A stretch of DNA of 64,000 nucleotides, taken from assembly GCF_003336205.1 (NCBI RefSeq), contig NZ_QPIE01000004.1, positions 62,001 through 126,000 on the forward strand. The letters run 5' to 3'. Numbering within the stretch: position 1 is the first letter of the stretch; every line of letters starts with the position of its first letter. The DNA is from Chryseobacterium lacus. Lineage in GTDB: Bacteria > Bacteroidota > Bacteroidia > Flavobacteriales > Weeksellaceae. Positions 42,626-50,214 of the stretch are shown here, piece after piece. The position numbers and the translations under genes were made by a program. Under the pieces are notes generated by a model. The model made no database searches, was not told the origin of the DNA, and saw only the letters and a program-made list of their open reading frames with translations.

Positions 42626-44182
42626 TTAATTAGAATAGCTCATCAGCTCTTCCTTTTTGCTGTTATAAAGCTTGTATTCCAGATACTTGTAGCTGTCTCG
42701 TGGTATGATGGTGACCCATTTTTTATACTTCAGGTACCATTTAGTTTGGATACTCATGAGGCCTTTGGTAAGATATGCTTCTACGAAAGGATGTACATGA
42801 AGGAAAAGCTTGCCTTTCTCTTTCTGAATAAAGTTTCTGATGGCTTCTTCCATGCGTTCCACCACTACGATTGGAGCCAGAATTTCTCCTGTAGCATTTG
42901 GATTTTCTTCCTTGGTTTCAATTTGTTTTTCCGGACGGTTCCGCTGTCTGGTGATCTGAATAAGCCCGAATCTGCTGGGCGGAAGAATTTTGTGTCGCGC
43001 TTTGTCACGTTTCATTTCTTCTTTCAGATGTTCGTACAGGTTTTTCCGGTGTTCTGCATTGGGCATGTCGATAAAATCTACCACAATAATCCCGCCCATA
43101 TCCCGCAACCGCAGCTGGCGTGCAATCTCTGTTGCAGCCATTTTATTTACGTTCAAAGCATGTTCTTTATTGGTGGATGCTGAAGATAAATTCGGGCCTG
43201 AATTCACATCTATAACGTGCAAAGCCTCAGTGTGTTCCACTACGAGATAAGCACCTCTGGAGCCGGAAATATTAACGTGTTTTCCAAAACTTTGCTTCAG
43301 CTGTTTTTCGACATTATAATATTCCAATAAAGGAATATGATGATCATAATACTGGACAATATTTTTTCTTTCCGGAGCAATAACTTCCAGATAGCTTTTC
43401 ATATCACTCACCATCTGCTCGTCATCACAAATAATGCTCACGAAATCTGCATTGAAATTGTCTCTCAGAATAGCAGAAGCTTTATCGTCTTCGCTTAGTA
43501 CCTTGCTGGGAATGATGTTTTTCTGAATATTTTTGAAAGTGGTTTCCCATTTTTGCACCAGTTGATTCATGTCATTGTGCAGTTCAGCCACTTTTTTTCC
43601 TTCTGCAACTGTTCTGATAATCGCCCCGAAGCCTTCAGGTTTTATGCTTTCTATCAGGTTGCGCAGGCGTTCGCGTTCTTCGGCAGTACCTATTTTTTTG
43701 GAAATGGAAACTTTATTGTCAAAAGGGATCAACACCAGAAATCGGCCTGTAAGAGAAATTTGCGTAGAAATACGCGGGCCTTTTGTGGAAATAGGTTCTT
43801 TGGTAATTTGGAGCAAAACGAGATCGTCTTTGGCAATGACACGGTCTACGGTGCCATTTTTATTAATTTCCTTTTGAATGGGAAAATTTTTCAGACTGGA
43901 AGAAGTCTGCTTTTTGCTGAGCGTGTCTTTCAGGAATTTTTTATAGGTCAGGAACTCCGGTCCTAAGTCGTGATAATGTAGAAAAGCATCTTTTCCGTAC
44001 CCGATATTTACAAAAGCGGCATTCAGGTTGGGAGCCAGTTTTTTTACTTTACCGATAAACAGATCGCCTACTACGAAGTCGGTTTTGTCTTCCTGCTCAT
44101 GGAGTTCAAAAAGGCGGCCGTCTTCCAGCAGGGCTATTTTGGTCAGCTCATCTTCATGCGATACAATAAGTTCTTTCTTCAT
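42626..44182 (-). CDS. rng: Ribonuclease G/E family endoribonuclease
   Basis: A 518-residue RNase G-like enzyme that processes rRNA precursors and begins mRNA decay. An S1 domain lies at about residues 37-120 (LFIGKVKKLAPNLNAAFVNI). The DNase-like core carries the metal-binding Asp residues in LHVIDVNSG and IIVVDFIDM. SRFGLIQITRQRNRPEK is the family motif just before the zinc-link. The CPxC zinc-link cysteines of E. coli RNase E/G are absent here (EENPNATGEI instead). In this segment it sits with HU and a tiny basic protein upstream. Confidence 0.93.
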   Translation of the reverse strand: MKKELIVSHEDELTKIALLEDGRLFELHEQEDKTDFVVGDLFIGKVKKLAPNLNAAFVNIGYGKDAFLHYHDLGPEFLTYKKFLKDTLSKKQTSSSLKNFPIQKEINKNGTVDRVIAKDDLVLLQITKEPISTKGPRISTQISLTGRFLVLIPFDNKVSISKKIGTAEERERLRNLIESIKPEGFGAIIRTVAEGKKVAELHNDMNQLVQKWETTFKNIQKNIIPSKVLSEDDKASAILRDNFNADFVSIICDDEQMVSDMKSYLEVIAPERKNIVQYYDHHIPLLEYYNVEKQLKQSFGKHVNISGSRGAYLVVEHTEALHVIDVNSGPNLSSASTNKEHALNVNKMAATEIARQLRLRDMGGIIVVDFIDMPNAEHRKNLYEHLKEEMKRDKARHKILPPSRFGLIQITRQRNRPEKQIETKEENPNATGEILAPIVVVERMEEAIRNFIQKEKGKLFLHVHPFVEAYLTKGLMSIQTKWYLKYKKWVTIIPRDSYKYLEYKLYNSKKEELMSYSN

Positions 44183-44312
44183 TGCTTCATAAGATTATTT
44201 TTAATAGATGAAAATGGAGTTAGGGTTTGCTTAAAACAAAATATAGTCGGTGAGACTTTATTTTAAATAAAAAACACCAACTATACTATATATTTCTGAA
44301 GTCAGAAGAGAC

Positions 44313-44405
44313 TTATTTTTTCTTTTTATGTCGGTTTGCTCTTCTTCTTTTTTTTCTTTTGTGGGTGGCTACTTTGTGCCTTTTTCTTTTCTTTCCGCTT
44401 GGCAT
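44313..44405 (-). CDS. 30-residue highly basic protein, unlabelled, between hup and rng
   Basis: An ATG-to-TAA frame of 30 codons. The product begins MPSGKKRKRHKVATHKRKKR and continues with RR, ANRHKKKK. Eighteen of 30 residues are Lys or Arg and three are His; there is no acidic residue. This composition fits an RNA- or DNA-binding peptide of the ribosome or nucleoid, and I remember near-identical short proteins being widespread in Bacteroidota, usually called hypothetical. Frame choice is firm: the basic bias is carried by the AAA/AGA codons of this frame only, although T-rich runs on the other strand are a caution. It starts 32 bases after hup stops and precedes rng, so the three are probably one transcript. 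Confidence 0.75.
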   Translation of the reverse strand: MPSGKKRKRHKVATHKRKKRRRANRHKKKK

Positions 44406-44437
44406 TTCTAAAAATTTAAAATGTTATTACTCAGTTA

Positions 44438-44728
44438 TTATTTTACAGCTACTTTAGCCTTTACTTTTTCAGTGAAAGTTTTGGAGGGTTTGAAAGCCGG
44501 TATATTGTGAGCGGGGATTTCAATAGCAGTATTCTTAGAAATGTTTCTTCCCGTCTTGGCTGCCCTTGTTTTGATAATAAAAGAGCCGAAACCTCTCAGA
44601 TAAACATTATCACCCTGATACATTGCACTTCTGATCTCATGCATGAAAGCTTCTATAATTTTCTGAGTTTCAGCTTTTTCAGTCCCTAATTTACTTGAGA
44701 TGGTATTTACCAATTCTGCCTTTGTCAT
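44438..44728 (-). CDS. hup: HU-family DNA-binding protein
   Basis: A 96-residue nucleoid protein. KAELVNTISSKLGTEKAETQ and the DNA-arm region RGFGSFIIKTRAAKTGRN with IPAHNIPAFKPSKTF are diagnostic of HU/IHF beta-arm proteins. HU dimers bend and compact DNA. A full consensus promoter (TTG-N17-TATATTTG, minus strand, plus 44758-44785) lies about 30 bases upstream, and it overlaps the start region of the divergent mutY. Confidence 0.96.
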   Translation of the reverse strand: MTKAELVNTISSKLGTEKAETQKIIEAFMHEIRSAMYQGDNVYLRGFGSFIIKTRAAKTGRNISKNTAIEIPAHNIPAFKPSKTFTEKVKAKVAVK

Positions 44729-44752
44729 TTTCTGTTTTTCTTTTTAATTTTG
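44722..44752 (+). promoter_or_regulatory. Consensus promoter of mutY
   Basis: TTG (44722-44724), 20-base spacer, TAATTTTG (44745-44752): a full -33/-7 match. Transcription would begin near 44758, 17-18 bases before TTG 44776. The -33 lies inside the HU gene. Confidence 0.65.
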
Positions 44753-44757
44753 GTGTG

Positions 44758-44785
44758 CAAATATAAAACTTATTTTTGAAAACAA
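44758..44785 (-). promoter_or_regulatory. Consensus promoter of hup
   Basis: Minus-strand TTG (plus 44785-44783), 17-base spacer, TATATTTG (plus 44765-44758). Its start site falls within the -7 box of the mutY promoter, so the two promoters overlap head to head. Confidence 0.75.
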
Positions 44786-45813
44786 ACAAACAAAACCCTG
44801 ATTTTCTTTGCATTGGTGTAAAGCTATTGAAATGGTTCTCAGTACACGGAAGAGATCTTCCGTTCCGAAAGACAGATGATCCATACAAAATCTGGATCTG
44901 CGAAATTATTTTTCAGCAAACCAGAATACAACAGGGACTTAATCATTATCATCGGTTCATAAATCGTTTTCCCGACGTGCAAACTTTAGCAGAAGCTTCT
45001 TCGGATGAAGTGCTTCTTCATTGGAAAGGACTCGGATATTATTCCCGTGCTCTCAATATTCATAAGGCTTCGCATCAGATTATGGAAAATTTCGGAGGGG
45101 TTTTTCCACAAGAATATGACGATATTCTGTCGCTGAAAGGAGTAGGAAAATATACCGCAGCCGCTGTGCACAGCATTTGTTTTGGAGGCCATCTTCCTGC
45201 GGTGGATGGGAATTTTTATCGCGTATTGAGCCGCATTTTTGCTGATGATTATGATATTTCTACAACCGGTGCATTTTCGCATTTCAGCAGTCTAGCTTTG
45301 TTGATGATGCCTCTTGGAAAAGCTGGTGAATTCAATCAGGCGATGATGGATTTGGGTTCCGAAATTTGCCGGCCGAGAAATCCATATTGTGAAATTTGTC
45401 CATTAAACGCTGATTGTACTGCTTTTCAACTCAAAAAAGTACACGAATTTCCTAAAAAACTCAAAAAAATAAAACCTACCGAACTGCAACTTCAGTATGC
45501 TTTTGTGCAGCATGGTGATCATTTTCTCATTCGACGTCGCAACGAAAGCAGCATCTGGAAAAAACTGTATGAATTTCCAACGGAAATTGATGAAAAATAC
45601 AAAACGTACGAACTGGATTCTACTGAAATAAAACATAAGCTGACACACCGGAATCTCACCGTTATCATTCGGCATTTTATCATCAAATCTCAGGAAGAAT
45701 TTGAAAATTTGGCAGAAGAAGGTGGCTTTCATATTGTAGATTATGAGCAATCTGCAGCGAAATCATTTCCAAAACCGCTGGAAAATTATCTGAAAATCCG
45801 CTTTGAAAAATGA
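44776..45813 (+). CDS. mutY: A/G-specific adenine glycosylase MutY
   Basis: A 345-residue base-excision enzyme that removes A opposite 8-oxoG. LLKWFSVHGRDLPFRKTDDP then PYKIWICEIIFQQTRI is the usual MutY start. The HhH motif LSLKGVGKYTAAAV, the catalytic Asp region VDGNFYRVLSRIF, and the 4Fe-4S loop C-x6-C-x2-C-x5-C (CRPRNPYCEICPLNADC) are all present. A Nudix-like C-terminal domain follows (LRR-like IRRRNESSIWKKLYEFP). The start is TTG 44776: no in-frame ATG exists before residue 100, and the promoter places transcription just upstream. In flavobacteria, mutY is usually next to gld genes, as here. Confidence 0.95.
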   Translation: MKTNKQNPDFLCIGVKLLKWFSVHGRDLPFRKTDDPYKIWICEIIFQQTRIQQGLNHYHRFINRFPDVQTLAEASSDEVLLHWKGLGYYSRALNIHKASHQIMENFGGVFPQEYDDILSLKGVGKYTAAAVHSICFGGHLPAVDGNFYRVLSRIFADDYDISTTGAFSHFSSLALLMMPLGKAGEFNQAMMDLGSEICRPRNPYCEICPLNADCTAFQLKKVHEFPKKLKKIKPTELQLQYAFVQHGDHFLIRRRNESSIWKKLYEFPTEIDEKYKTYELDSTEIKHKLTHRNLTVIIRHFIIKSQEEFENLAEEGGFHIVDYEQSAAKSFPKPLENYLKIRFEK

Positions 45814-45827
45814 CGGAACAATCCTGT

Positions 45828-45857
45828 TTGTCTTCCGCAGAAAAAAAGGTATTTTTG
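45828..45857 (+). promoter_or_regulatory. Consensus promoter of gldD
   Basis: TTG (45828-45830), 19-base spacer, TATTTTTG (45850-45857). The ATG of gldD at 45862 is four bases after the G, so transcription should begin at or within two bases of the start codon. A near-leaderless mRNA is predicted. Confidence 0.65.
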
Positions 45858-45861
45858 CAGA

Positions 45862-46416
45862 ATGTTAAAACATTTTTTCTGTATTGGCCTTGCCATTTCT
45901 TTGATCAGCTGTGCGAAAGACCCTGTTCCGAAACCATCGGGTGAGCTGAGGCTCGAATATCCGGAATCAAAATACGCGAAGTTTGAAAACGACTGTCATT
46001 ATACTTTTGAATTTTCAGATTTTGCAGCGATCGAAGATGCGAAAAAGCCCTGCTGGTTTTATCTGAATTATCCTGAAATGAAGGGAAAAGTTTTTATTAC
46101 TTATTTTCCGATCAAAGGTGATCTGCAGGCTCACATTAAAGAAGCGGAGAAAATGGTGTATGAACATACTGTAAAGGCCAGTTCCATCGATACAAAATCT
46201 TTTGAATATCCTGAAAAAAGAGTTTTCGGAAATTTTTATGAGCTGAAAGGCCAGAGCGCTTCCAATCTACAATTTTATATTACGGACAGCACGCGGCATT
46301 TTGTAACGGCGTATCTGTATTTCAATTCAAGGCCAAAACCGGATTCTCTGGCTCCGGCAGTGGAGTACGTGAAAAAAGATATGCAACATCTGATAGACAC
46401 TTTTGAGTGGAAATAA
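45862..46416 (+). CDS. gldD: Gliding motility lipoprotein GldD
   Basis: A 184-residue lipoprotein (lipobox LISC, Cys17). KPSGELRLEYPESKYAKFE with the C-h-F-x-F strand (DCHYTFEFSDFA), the PCWFYLNYPEMKGKVFITY core and the FYITDSTRHFVTAYLYFN region near its end match GldD. GldD is required for gliding and stable type IX secretion in Flavobacterium. Its place beside mutY is the conserved order in that group. It is likely anchored at the periplasmic face of the inner or outer membrane. Confidence 0.85.
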   Translation: MLKHFFCIGLAISLISCAKDPVPKPSGELRLEYPESKYAKFENDCHYTFEFSDFAAIEDAKKPCWFYLNYPEMKGKVFITYFPIKGDLQAHIKEAEKMVYEHTVKASSIDTKSFEYPEKRVFGNFYELKGQSASNLQFYITDSTRHFVTAYLYFNSRPKPDSLAPAVEYVKKDMQHLIDTFEWK

Positions 46417-46447
46417 AAACGATAGTATTTAACTGAAATTTAAAAAA

Positions 46448-47368
46448 ATGAAATTATTAGTCGTAGGAAGCGTAGCATTTGATGCCATCGAAACTCCTTT
46501 CGGTAAAACGGATAAAATATTGGGCGGTGCTGCTACGTACATCGGGCTGGCCGCTTCTGTAATGAATGTAAAATCCGGGATTGTTTCCGTAGTAGGAGGC
46601 GATTTCCCGCAGGAAGATATGGATCTTTTGAACAACCGTGGTGTGAATACCGAAGGAATTGAAATCATCAAAGAAGGAAAGACATTTTTCTGGAGCGGCA
46701 GGTATCATAACGATCTCAATACCCGCGATACTTTAGTAACCGAAGTGAATGTTTTGGAACATTTCGATCCTAAAATCCCTGATTCTATGCAAGATGCCGA
46801 AGTGTTATTGCTCGGAAATCTTCATCCGGGAGTTCAGCTTTCTGTTCTTGAAAAAATGAACCACCGCCCGAAACTGGTGATTCTGGATACCATGAATTTC
46901 TGGATGGATACGGCCTGGGAAGTGCTGATGGAAATGGTCTCGAAAACAGATGTGATTACCATTAATGACGAAGAAGCGCGCCAGCTTTCCGGAGAATATT
47001 CTTTAGTGAAAGCAGCAAAAAAAATCCATGCCATGGGTCCTGAATTTGTCATTATTAAAAAGGGAGAACACGGCGCATTGTTGTTTCATGAAGGGAAAGT
47101 TTTCGCCATTCCTGCACTTCCGCTGGAAGAAGTTTTCGATCCTACAGGAGCGGGAGATACTTTTGCCGGAGGTTTTGCTTCTTATCTCGTGAAAAAAGAA
47201 ACTTTTGATTTTGAAACCATGAAATCCGCCATTATTGTGGGTTCGGCATTAGCATCTTTTACTGTAGAGAAATTCGGAACTGAAAGATTGAAAGAAATTA
47301 CACCCGCTGAAATTTCGGAAAGAATTGCGCAGTTTAAGGATTTGACAACATTCGAAGTGGAAGTATAA
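46448..47368 (+). CDS. PfkB-family carbohydrate kinase
   Basis: A 306-residue ribokinase-fold sugar kinase. N-terminal GxxAxDxIETPFGKTDKILG with GGAATYIGLAAS is the substrate lid side, and FDPTGAGDTFAGGF carries the catalytic Asp and anion hole. VIIKKGEHGALLF is the nucleotide strand. The family phosphorylates sugars or nucleosides; the substrate is not decided by the motifs. It follows gldD by 31 bases on the same strand without a clear terminator, so co-transcription is possible. Confidence 0.9.
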   Translation: MKLLVVGSVAFDAIETPFGKTDKILGGAATYIGLAASVMNVKSGIVSVVGGDFPQEDMDLLNNRGVNTEGIEIIKEGKTFFWSGRYHNDLNTRDTLVTEVNVLEHFDPKIPDSMQDAEVLLLGNLHPGVQLSVLEKMNHRPKLVILDTMNFWMDTAWEVLMEMVSKTDVITINDEEARQLSGEYSLVKAAKKIHAMGPEFVIIKKGEHGALLFHEGKVFAIPALPLEEVFDPTGAGDTFAGGFASYLVKKETFDFETMKSAIIVGSALASFTVEKFGTERLKEITPAEISERIAQFKDLTTFEVEV

Positions 47369-47436
47369 TTTTTTTTAGATTTTAAAGTTTAAGAAATTAT
47401 TATAACAAAAAATGAAGCCTAATTGGTTTAGAATTA

Positions 47437-47444
47437 TAAATTTG
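47437..47444 (+). promoter_or_regulatory. -7 box for the SurA-like gene
   Basis: TAAATTTG is a perfect match. It sits downstream of the in-frame ATG 47412 and 27 bases before ATG 47472, so 47472 is the likely start. A TTG lies only 11 bases upstream, too close for -33. Confidence 0.55.
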
Positions 47445-47471
47445 CAGATTGATTTAAAAAAAATATATAGG

Positions 47472-48833
47472 ATGAGTAGGATAAAATGCTCTTTTTTACT
47501 GGGAGTTTTCTTTGTGTTAGTTTCAGTTCAGGTCTCAGCACAGCTGGAAAAAGGACAGTTGGTAGACGGTATCGCTGCAGTGATAGGTGATGAAATAGTG
47601 CTGGAATCGGATGTGGAGGAGCAAATCAATTATGCCAAGCAACAGGGAAGCCAGATGCTGGATAAATGCAAAGTGATGGAAAGCATCCTAATCAATAAAA
47701 TTATTGTTCACGAGGCCAAAAGAGATACGCTGATTGAAAACCGTTCCGCCGCCATCAGAGAAAATGTGGAGATGAAATACAATCAGATCCTTTCTCAGTT
47801 TCCGGATGAAAGAGCTATGCTCTCGGCATACAAATTCAGAACGGGTTTTGAAATGAAAAATGCTATTGAAAAAATAGATACTGATCAATATTACGGACAG
47901 GCAAAATATCAGAGCATCACTATGAAAGCGGATGTAACGCCAAACGAAGTAACCGATTTCTACAACACCTTTAAGCTCCAGCTTCCTGAAGTAAAAGATG
48001 AAGTGACACTGGCTCAAATCAGTATGTATCCTAAGTTGACAGAAGCACACAAAGAGGAAATTATCAATAGACTTAAAAAGATAAAGCAGGACATCCTGAG
48101 CGGCGAATCGTTTGAAAGTCAGGCGCGCATTTATTCGGAAGATCCCGGATCTGCGGCCAACGGCGGTTTGATGAAAAATATTTCCCGCGGGCAGATGGTA
48201 AAACCTTTTGAAGCGGCAGCATTAAATCTTCAGGAAGGGGAAATATCCGATCCTATAGAATCGGAATTTGGGTTCCACATCATTCAGCTCGAAAGAAAAG
48301 CAGGTAAAATTTATGATGCCCGGCATATTCTCATTGCGACCACGCCGAATAGCGACGAAATTGCGGCAGCAAAAAAAGAATTAGACAGCATCAGAACCTT
48401 GATTATGGATGGGAAAATGACGTTTAAAGAAGCGGCTTACAAATTTTCAGACGATAAAAGAACAAAATTCAACGCCGGAATCCTGACCAATAATGACGGC
48501 TCCGATAAACTGGAAAGAATTTCTCTTCCGCCAACTTTGGGTTACCAGATTGCAGGGTACAACAAAGGCGACATCACCGAAGTATACGAAGATGAAATGA
48601 ACCGCAGAAAAGTGGTGACCATGGTGAAAATCGAAGACTCAATTCCTGCACACCAATTGTCTATTGAAACCGATTATGACCGCATCAAGCAAATGGCACT
48701 CAACAAAAAGAAAAGCGAAATGATCGACAAATGGGTGAAGGAAAGAATTCCGCACGTATTTATCAGTATCGACAACCGCTACTCCAACTGTACTTTCGAA
48801 GGCGATCTCCAGAAAGCGATTTTGACGAAATAG
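47472..48833 (+). CDS. Periplasmic peptidyl-prolyl isomerase/chaperone (SurA-like)
   Basis: A 453-residue exported protein with a signal peptide (MSRIKCSFLLGVFFVLVS, ends VSAQ). A SurA-type N-terminal domain follows (LVDGIAAVIGDEIVLESDVE). Two parvulin domains come next: residues about 175-280 (EVTLAQISMYP through EFGFHIIQLE) and about 285-395 (DARHILIATTP). SurA assists folding of outer-membrane beta-barrels. The frame is open to an upstream ATG at 47412, but that N-terminus has no signal and overlaps the promoter. It ends at a strong terminator. Confidence 0.9.
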   Translation: MSRIKCSFLLGVFFVLVSVQVSAQLEKGQLVDGIAAVIGDEIVLESDVEEQINYAKQQGSQMLDKCKVMESILINKIIVHEAKRDTLIENRSAAIRENVEMKYNQILSQFPDERAMLSAYKFRTGFEMKNAIEKIDTDQYYGQAKYQSITMKADVTPNEVTDFYNTFKLQLPEVKDEVTLAQISMYPKLTEAHKEEIINRLKKIKQDILSGESFESQARIYSEDPGSAANGGLMKNISRGQMVKPFEAAALNLQEGEISDPIESEFGFHIIQLERKAGKIYDARHILIATTPNSDEIAAAKKELDSIRTLIMDGKMTFKEAAYKFSDDKRTKFNAGILTNNDGSDKLERISLPPTLGYQIAGYNKGDITEVYEDEMNRRKVVTMVKIEDSIPAHQLSIETDYDRIKQMALNKKKSEMIDKWVKERIPHVFISIDNRYSNCTFEGDLQKAILTK

Positions 48834-48841
48834 AAAAATTC

Positions 48842-48872
48842 ATCCTCCGTTCAAAAAACGGGGGATTTTTTT
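48842..48872 (+). terminator. Intrinsic terminator of the SurA-like gene
   Basis: ATCCTCCGTT (48842-48851) and AACGGGGGAT (48857-48866) pair over ten positions with one T-G, loop CAAAA, then a run of T. Confidence 0.85.
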
Positions 48873-48892
48873 AGTCTGCAAGGGTAGGATTT

Positions 48893-48923
48893 TTGCGAAA
48901 TAAATTCCTTTTCAATACATTTG
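48893..48923 (+). promoter_or_regulatory. Consensus promoter of a small membrane-protein gene
   Basis: TTG (48893-48895), 20-base spacer and TACATTTG (48916-48923) match the consensus. Transcription begins near 48928, 26 bases before ATG 48954. Confidence 0.7.
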
Positions 48924-48953
48924 GTAATCAAATTACAATTTAAAACTATTACA

Positions 48954-49157
48954 ATGATCATATCTCCCTTTCTCATGTTGTTCGGAACCATAATTTACTT
49001 CTTATTGCTGATTCTTGCTTTTATGCAAATGATGAGAAATGAGAAAGGTATCAATCTCGTTGTTTGGCTACTCATGCTGATTTTCTTGCCTTTTGCAGGA
49101 GCAGCTTTATATCTCATTTACGACAAATGGAATAGAAGTATAGCCAAGTTGAAATAG
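48954..49157 (+). CDS. Small two-helix membrane protein (PLDc_N-like)
   Basis: A 67-residue protein with two membrane helices (about 4-22 and 30-50). The pattern GINLVVWLLMLIFLPFAGAA then LYLIYDK is that of the phospholipase D N-terminal membrane domain, here alone without any PLD catalytic motif (no HKD). Stand-alone copies exist in many bacteria and lack a known function. The start is ATG 48954; the frame extends to 48921, but the promoter's -7 box covers that region. Confidence 0.75.
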   Translation: MIISPFLMLFGTIIYFLLLILAFMQMMRNEKGINLVVWLLMLIFLPFAGAALYLIYDKWNRSIAKLK

Positions 49158-49221
49158 GAAATATTAATTTTTTTGAAGGTAAAACATGTCGAATTTTATA
49201 CATTTTGGGATCGCGGAAAAG

Positions 49222-50169
49222 ATGTACAGCGAAGAACAAAACAAAATCACCAAACTTTTTGAAATTCAATATCCCATTATTCAGGGCGGGATGATCTGGC
49301 ACTCCGGATGGCGTCTCGCATCGGCAGTGTCGAACTGTGGAGGTTTAGGATTAATTGGTGCAGGAAGTATGTATCCTGATATTTTGAGAGAAAATATTCA
49401 AAAATGTAAAGCGGCAACGGACAAACCTTTTGGGGTGAATGTTCCTATGCTTTATCCTAATCTGGAAGAAATTATCAACATTATTCTCGAAGAAGGTGTT
49501 AAAATTGTTTTTACTTCTGCCGGAAATCCTAAAACTTATACGGAAACCCTGAAAAAAGAAGGATTAAAAGTAGCGCATGTCGTTTCTTCGGCGAAATTTG
49601 CATTGAAATGCGAAGAGGCCGGTGTGGATGCTGTAGTAGCCGAAGGTTTTGAAGCTGGAGGACACAACGGAAGAGAAGAAACGACCACTTTTTGTCTCAT
49701 CCCGAATGTGAGAAAACACATTTCCACACCGTTGATTGCTGCCGGAGGAATTGCGTTGGGCTCTCAAATGAAAGCAGCGATGATTCTGGGTGCAGACGGC
49801 GTTCAGATCGGCTCCCGTTTTGCGGCTACTGAAGAAGCGAGCGCGCATGACAACTGGAAACAGAAAATAGCCGAACTCAGGGAAGGAGATACTCAGTTAA
49901 CTTTGAAAGAACTCGCACCGGTACGGATGGTAAAAAATAAATTTTTTCAAGAAATAGATCAACTGTACGAGAATGGAAGAAATGTCGAGAATCTGAAAGC
50001 AACTTTAGGTCGTGCCCGCGCAAAACGGGGAATGTTCGAAGGTGATCTGGAAGAAGGCGAACTGGAAATAGGGCAAGTGTCTTCTCTGATTGAGGAAGTT
50101 CTGCCGGTGCAAAAAGTATTTGAAAATCTGCTAAAAGAATTTCGGGAGACCGAATGTCCAGACTTTTAG
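49222..50169 (+). CDS. Nitronate monooxygenase-like FMN enzyme
   Basis: A 315-residue TIM-barrel flavoprotein of the NMO/FabK family. The N-terminal IQYPIIQGGMIWHSGWRLAS motif, GLGLIGAGSM, the catalytic-His region VAEGFEAGGHNGREETTTF, and the FMN-phosphate site AAGGIALGSQMKAAMILGAD then GVQIGSRF are visible. Members oxidise alkyl nitronates or reduce enoyl-ACP (FabK); the sequence alone does not separate these fully. I prefer ATG 49222; ATG 49186 gives twelve extra residues not typical for the family. A bidirectional terminator follows. Confidence 0.85.
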   Translation: MYSEEQNKITKLFEIQYPIIQGGMIWHSGWRLASAVSNCGGLGLIGAGSMYPDILRENIQKCKAATDKPFGVNVPMLYPNLEEIINIILEEGVKIVFTSAGNPKTYTETLKKEGLKVAHVVSSAKFALKCEEAGVDAVVAEGFEAGGHNGREETTTFCLIPNVRKHISTPLIAAGGIALGSQMKAAMILGADGVQIGSRFAATEEASAHDNWKQKIAELREGDTQLTLKELAPVRMVKNKFFQEIDQLYENGRNVENLKATLGRARAKRGMFEGDLEEGELEIGQVSSLIEEVLPVQKVFENLLKEFRETECPDF

Positions 50170-50185
50170 ATTCCAAAAAAAGTGA

Positions 50186-50214
50186 AAAAGACCTCGTTGC
50201 CAAGGTCTTTTTTT
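50186..50214. terminator. Bidirectional intrinsic terminator
   Basis: AAGACCT (50188-50194) and AGGTCTT (50203-50209) form a seven-pair stem with T-runs on both sides. It serves the convergent flavoenzyme gene and the oxoacid dehydrogenase gene; the T-run reaches into the latter's stop codon. Confidence 0.8.

Noticed and set aside
42746-43183. 145-codon plus-strand open frame inside rng, and similar ones at 43553-43966 and 40673-41119
   Set aside because: All are opposite well-supported genes and show the biased composition of antisense frames.
44299-44314. AAGTC/GACTT inverted repeat after the tiny basic protein gene as a terminator
   Set aside because: The five-pair stem is weak and no T-run follows on the minus strand.
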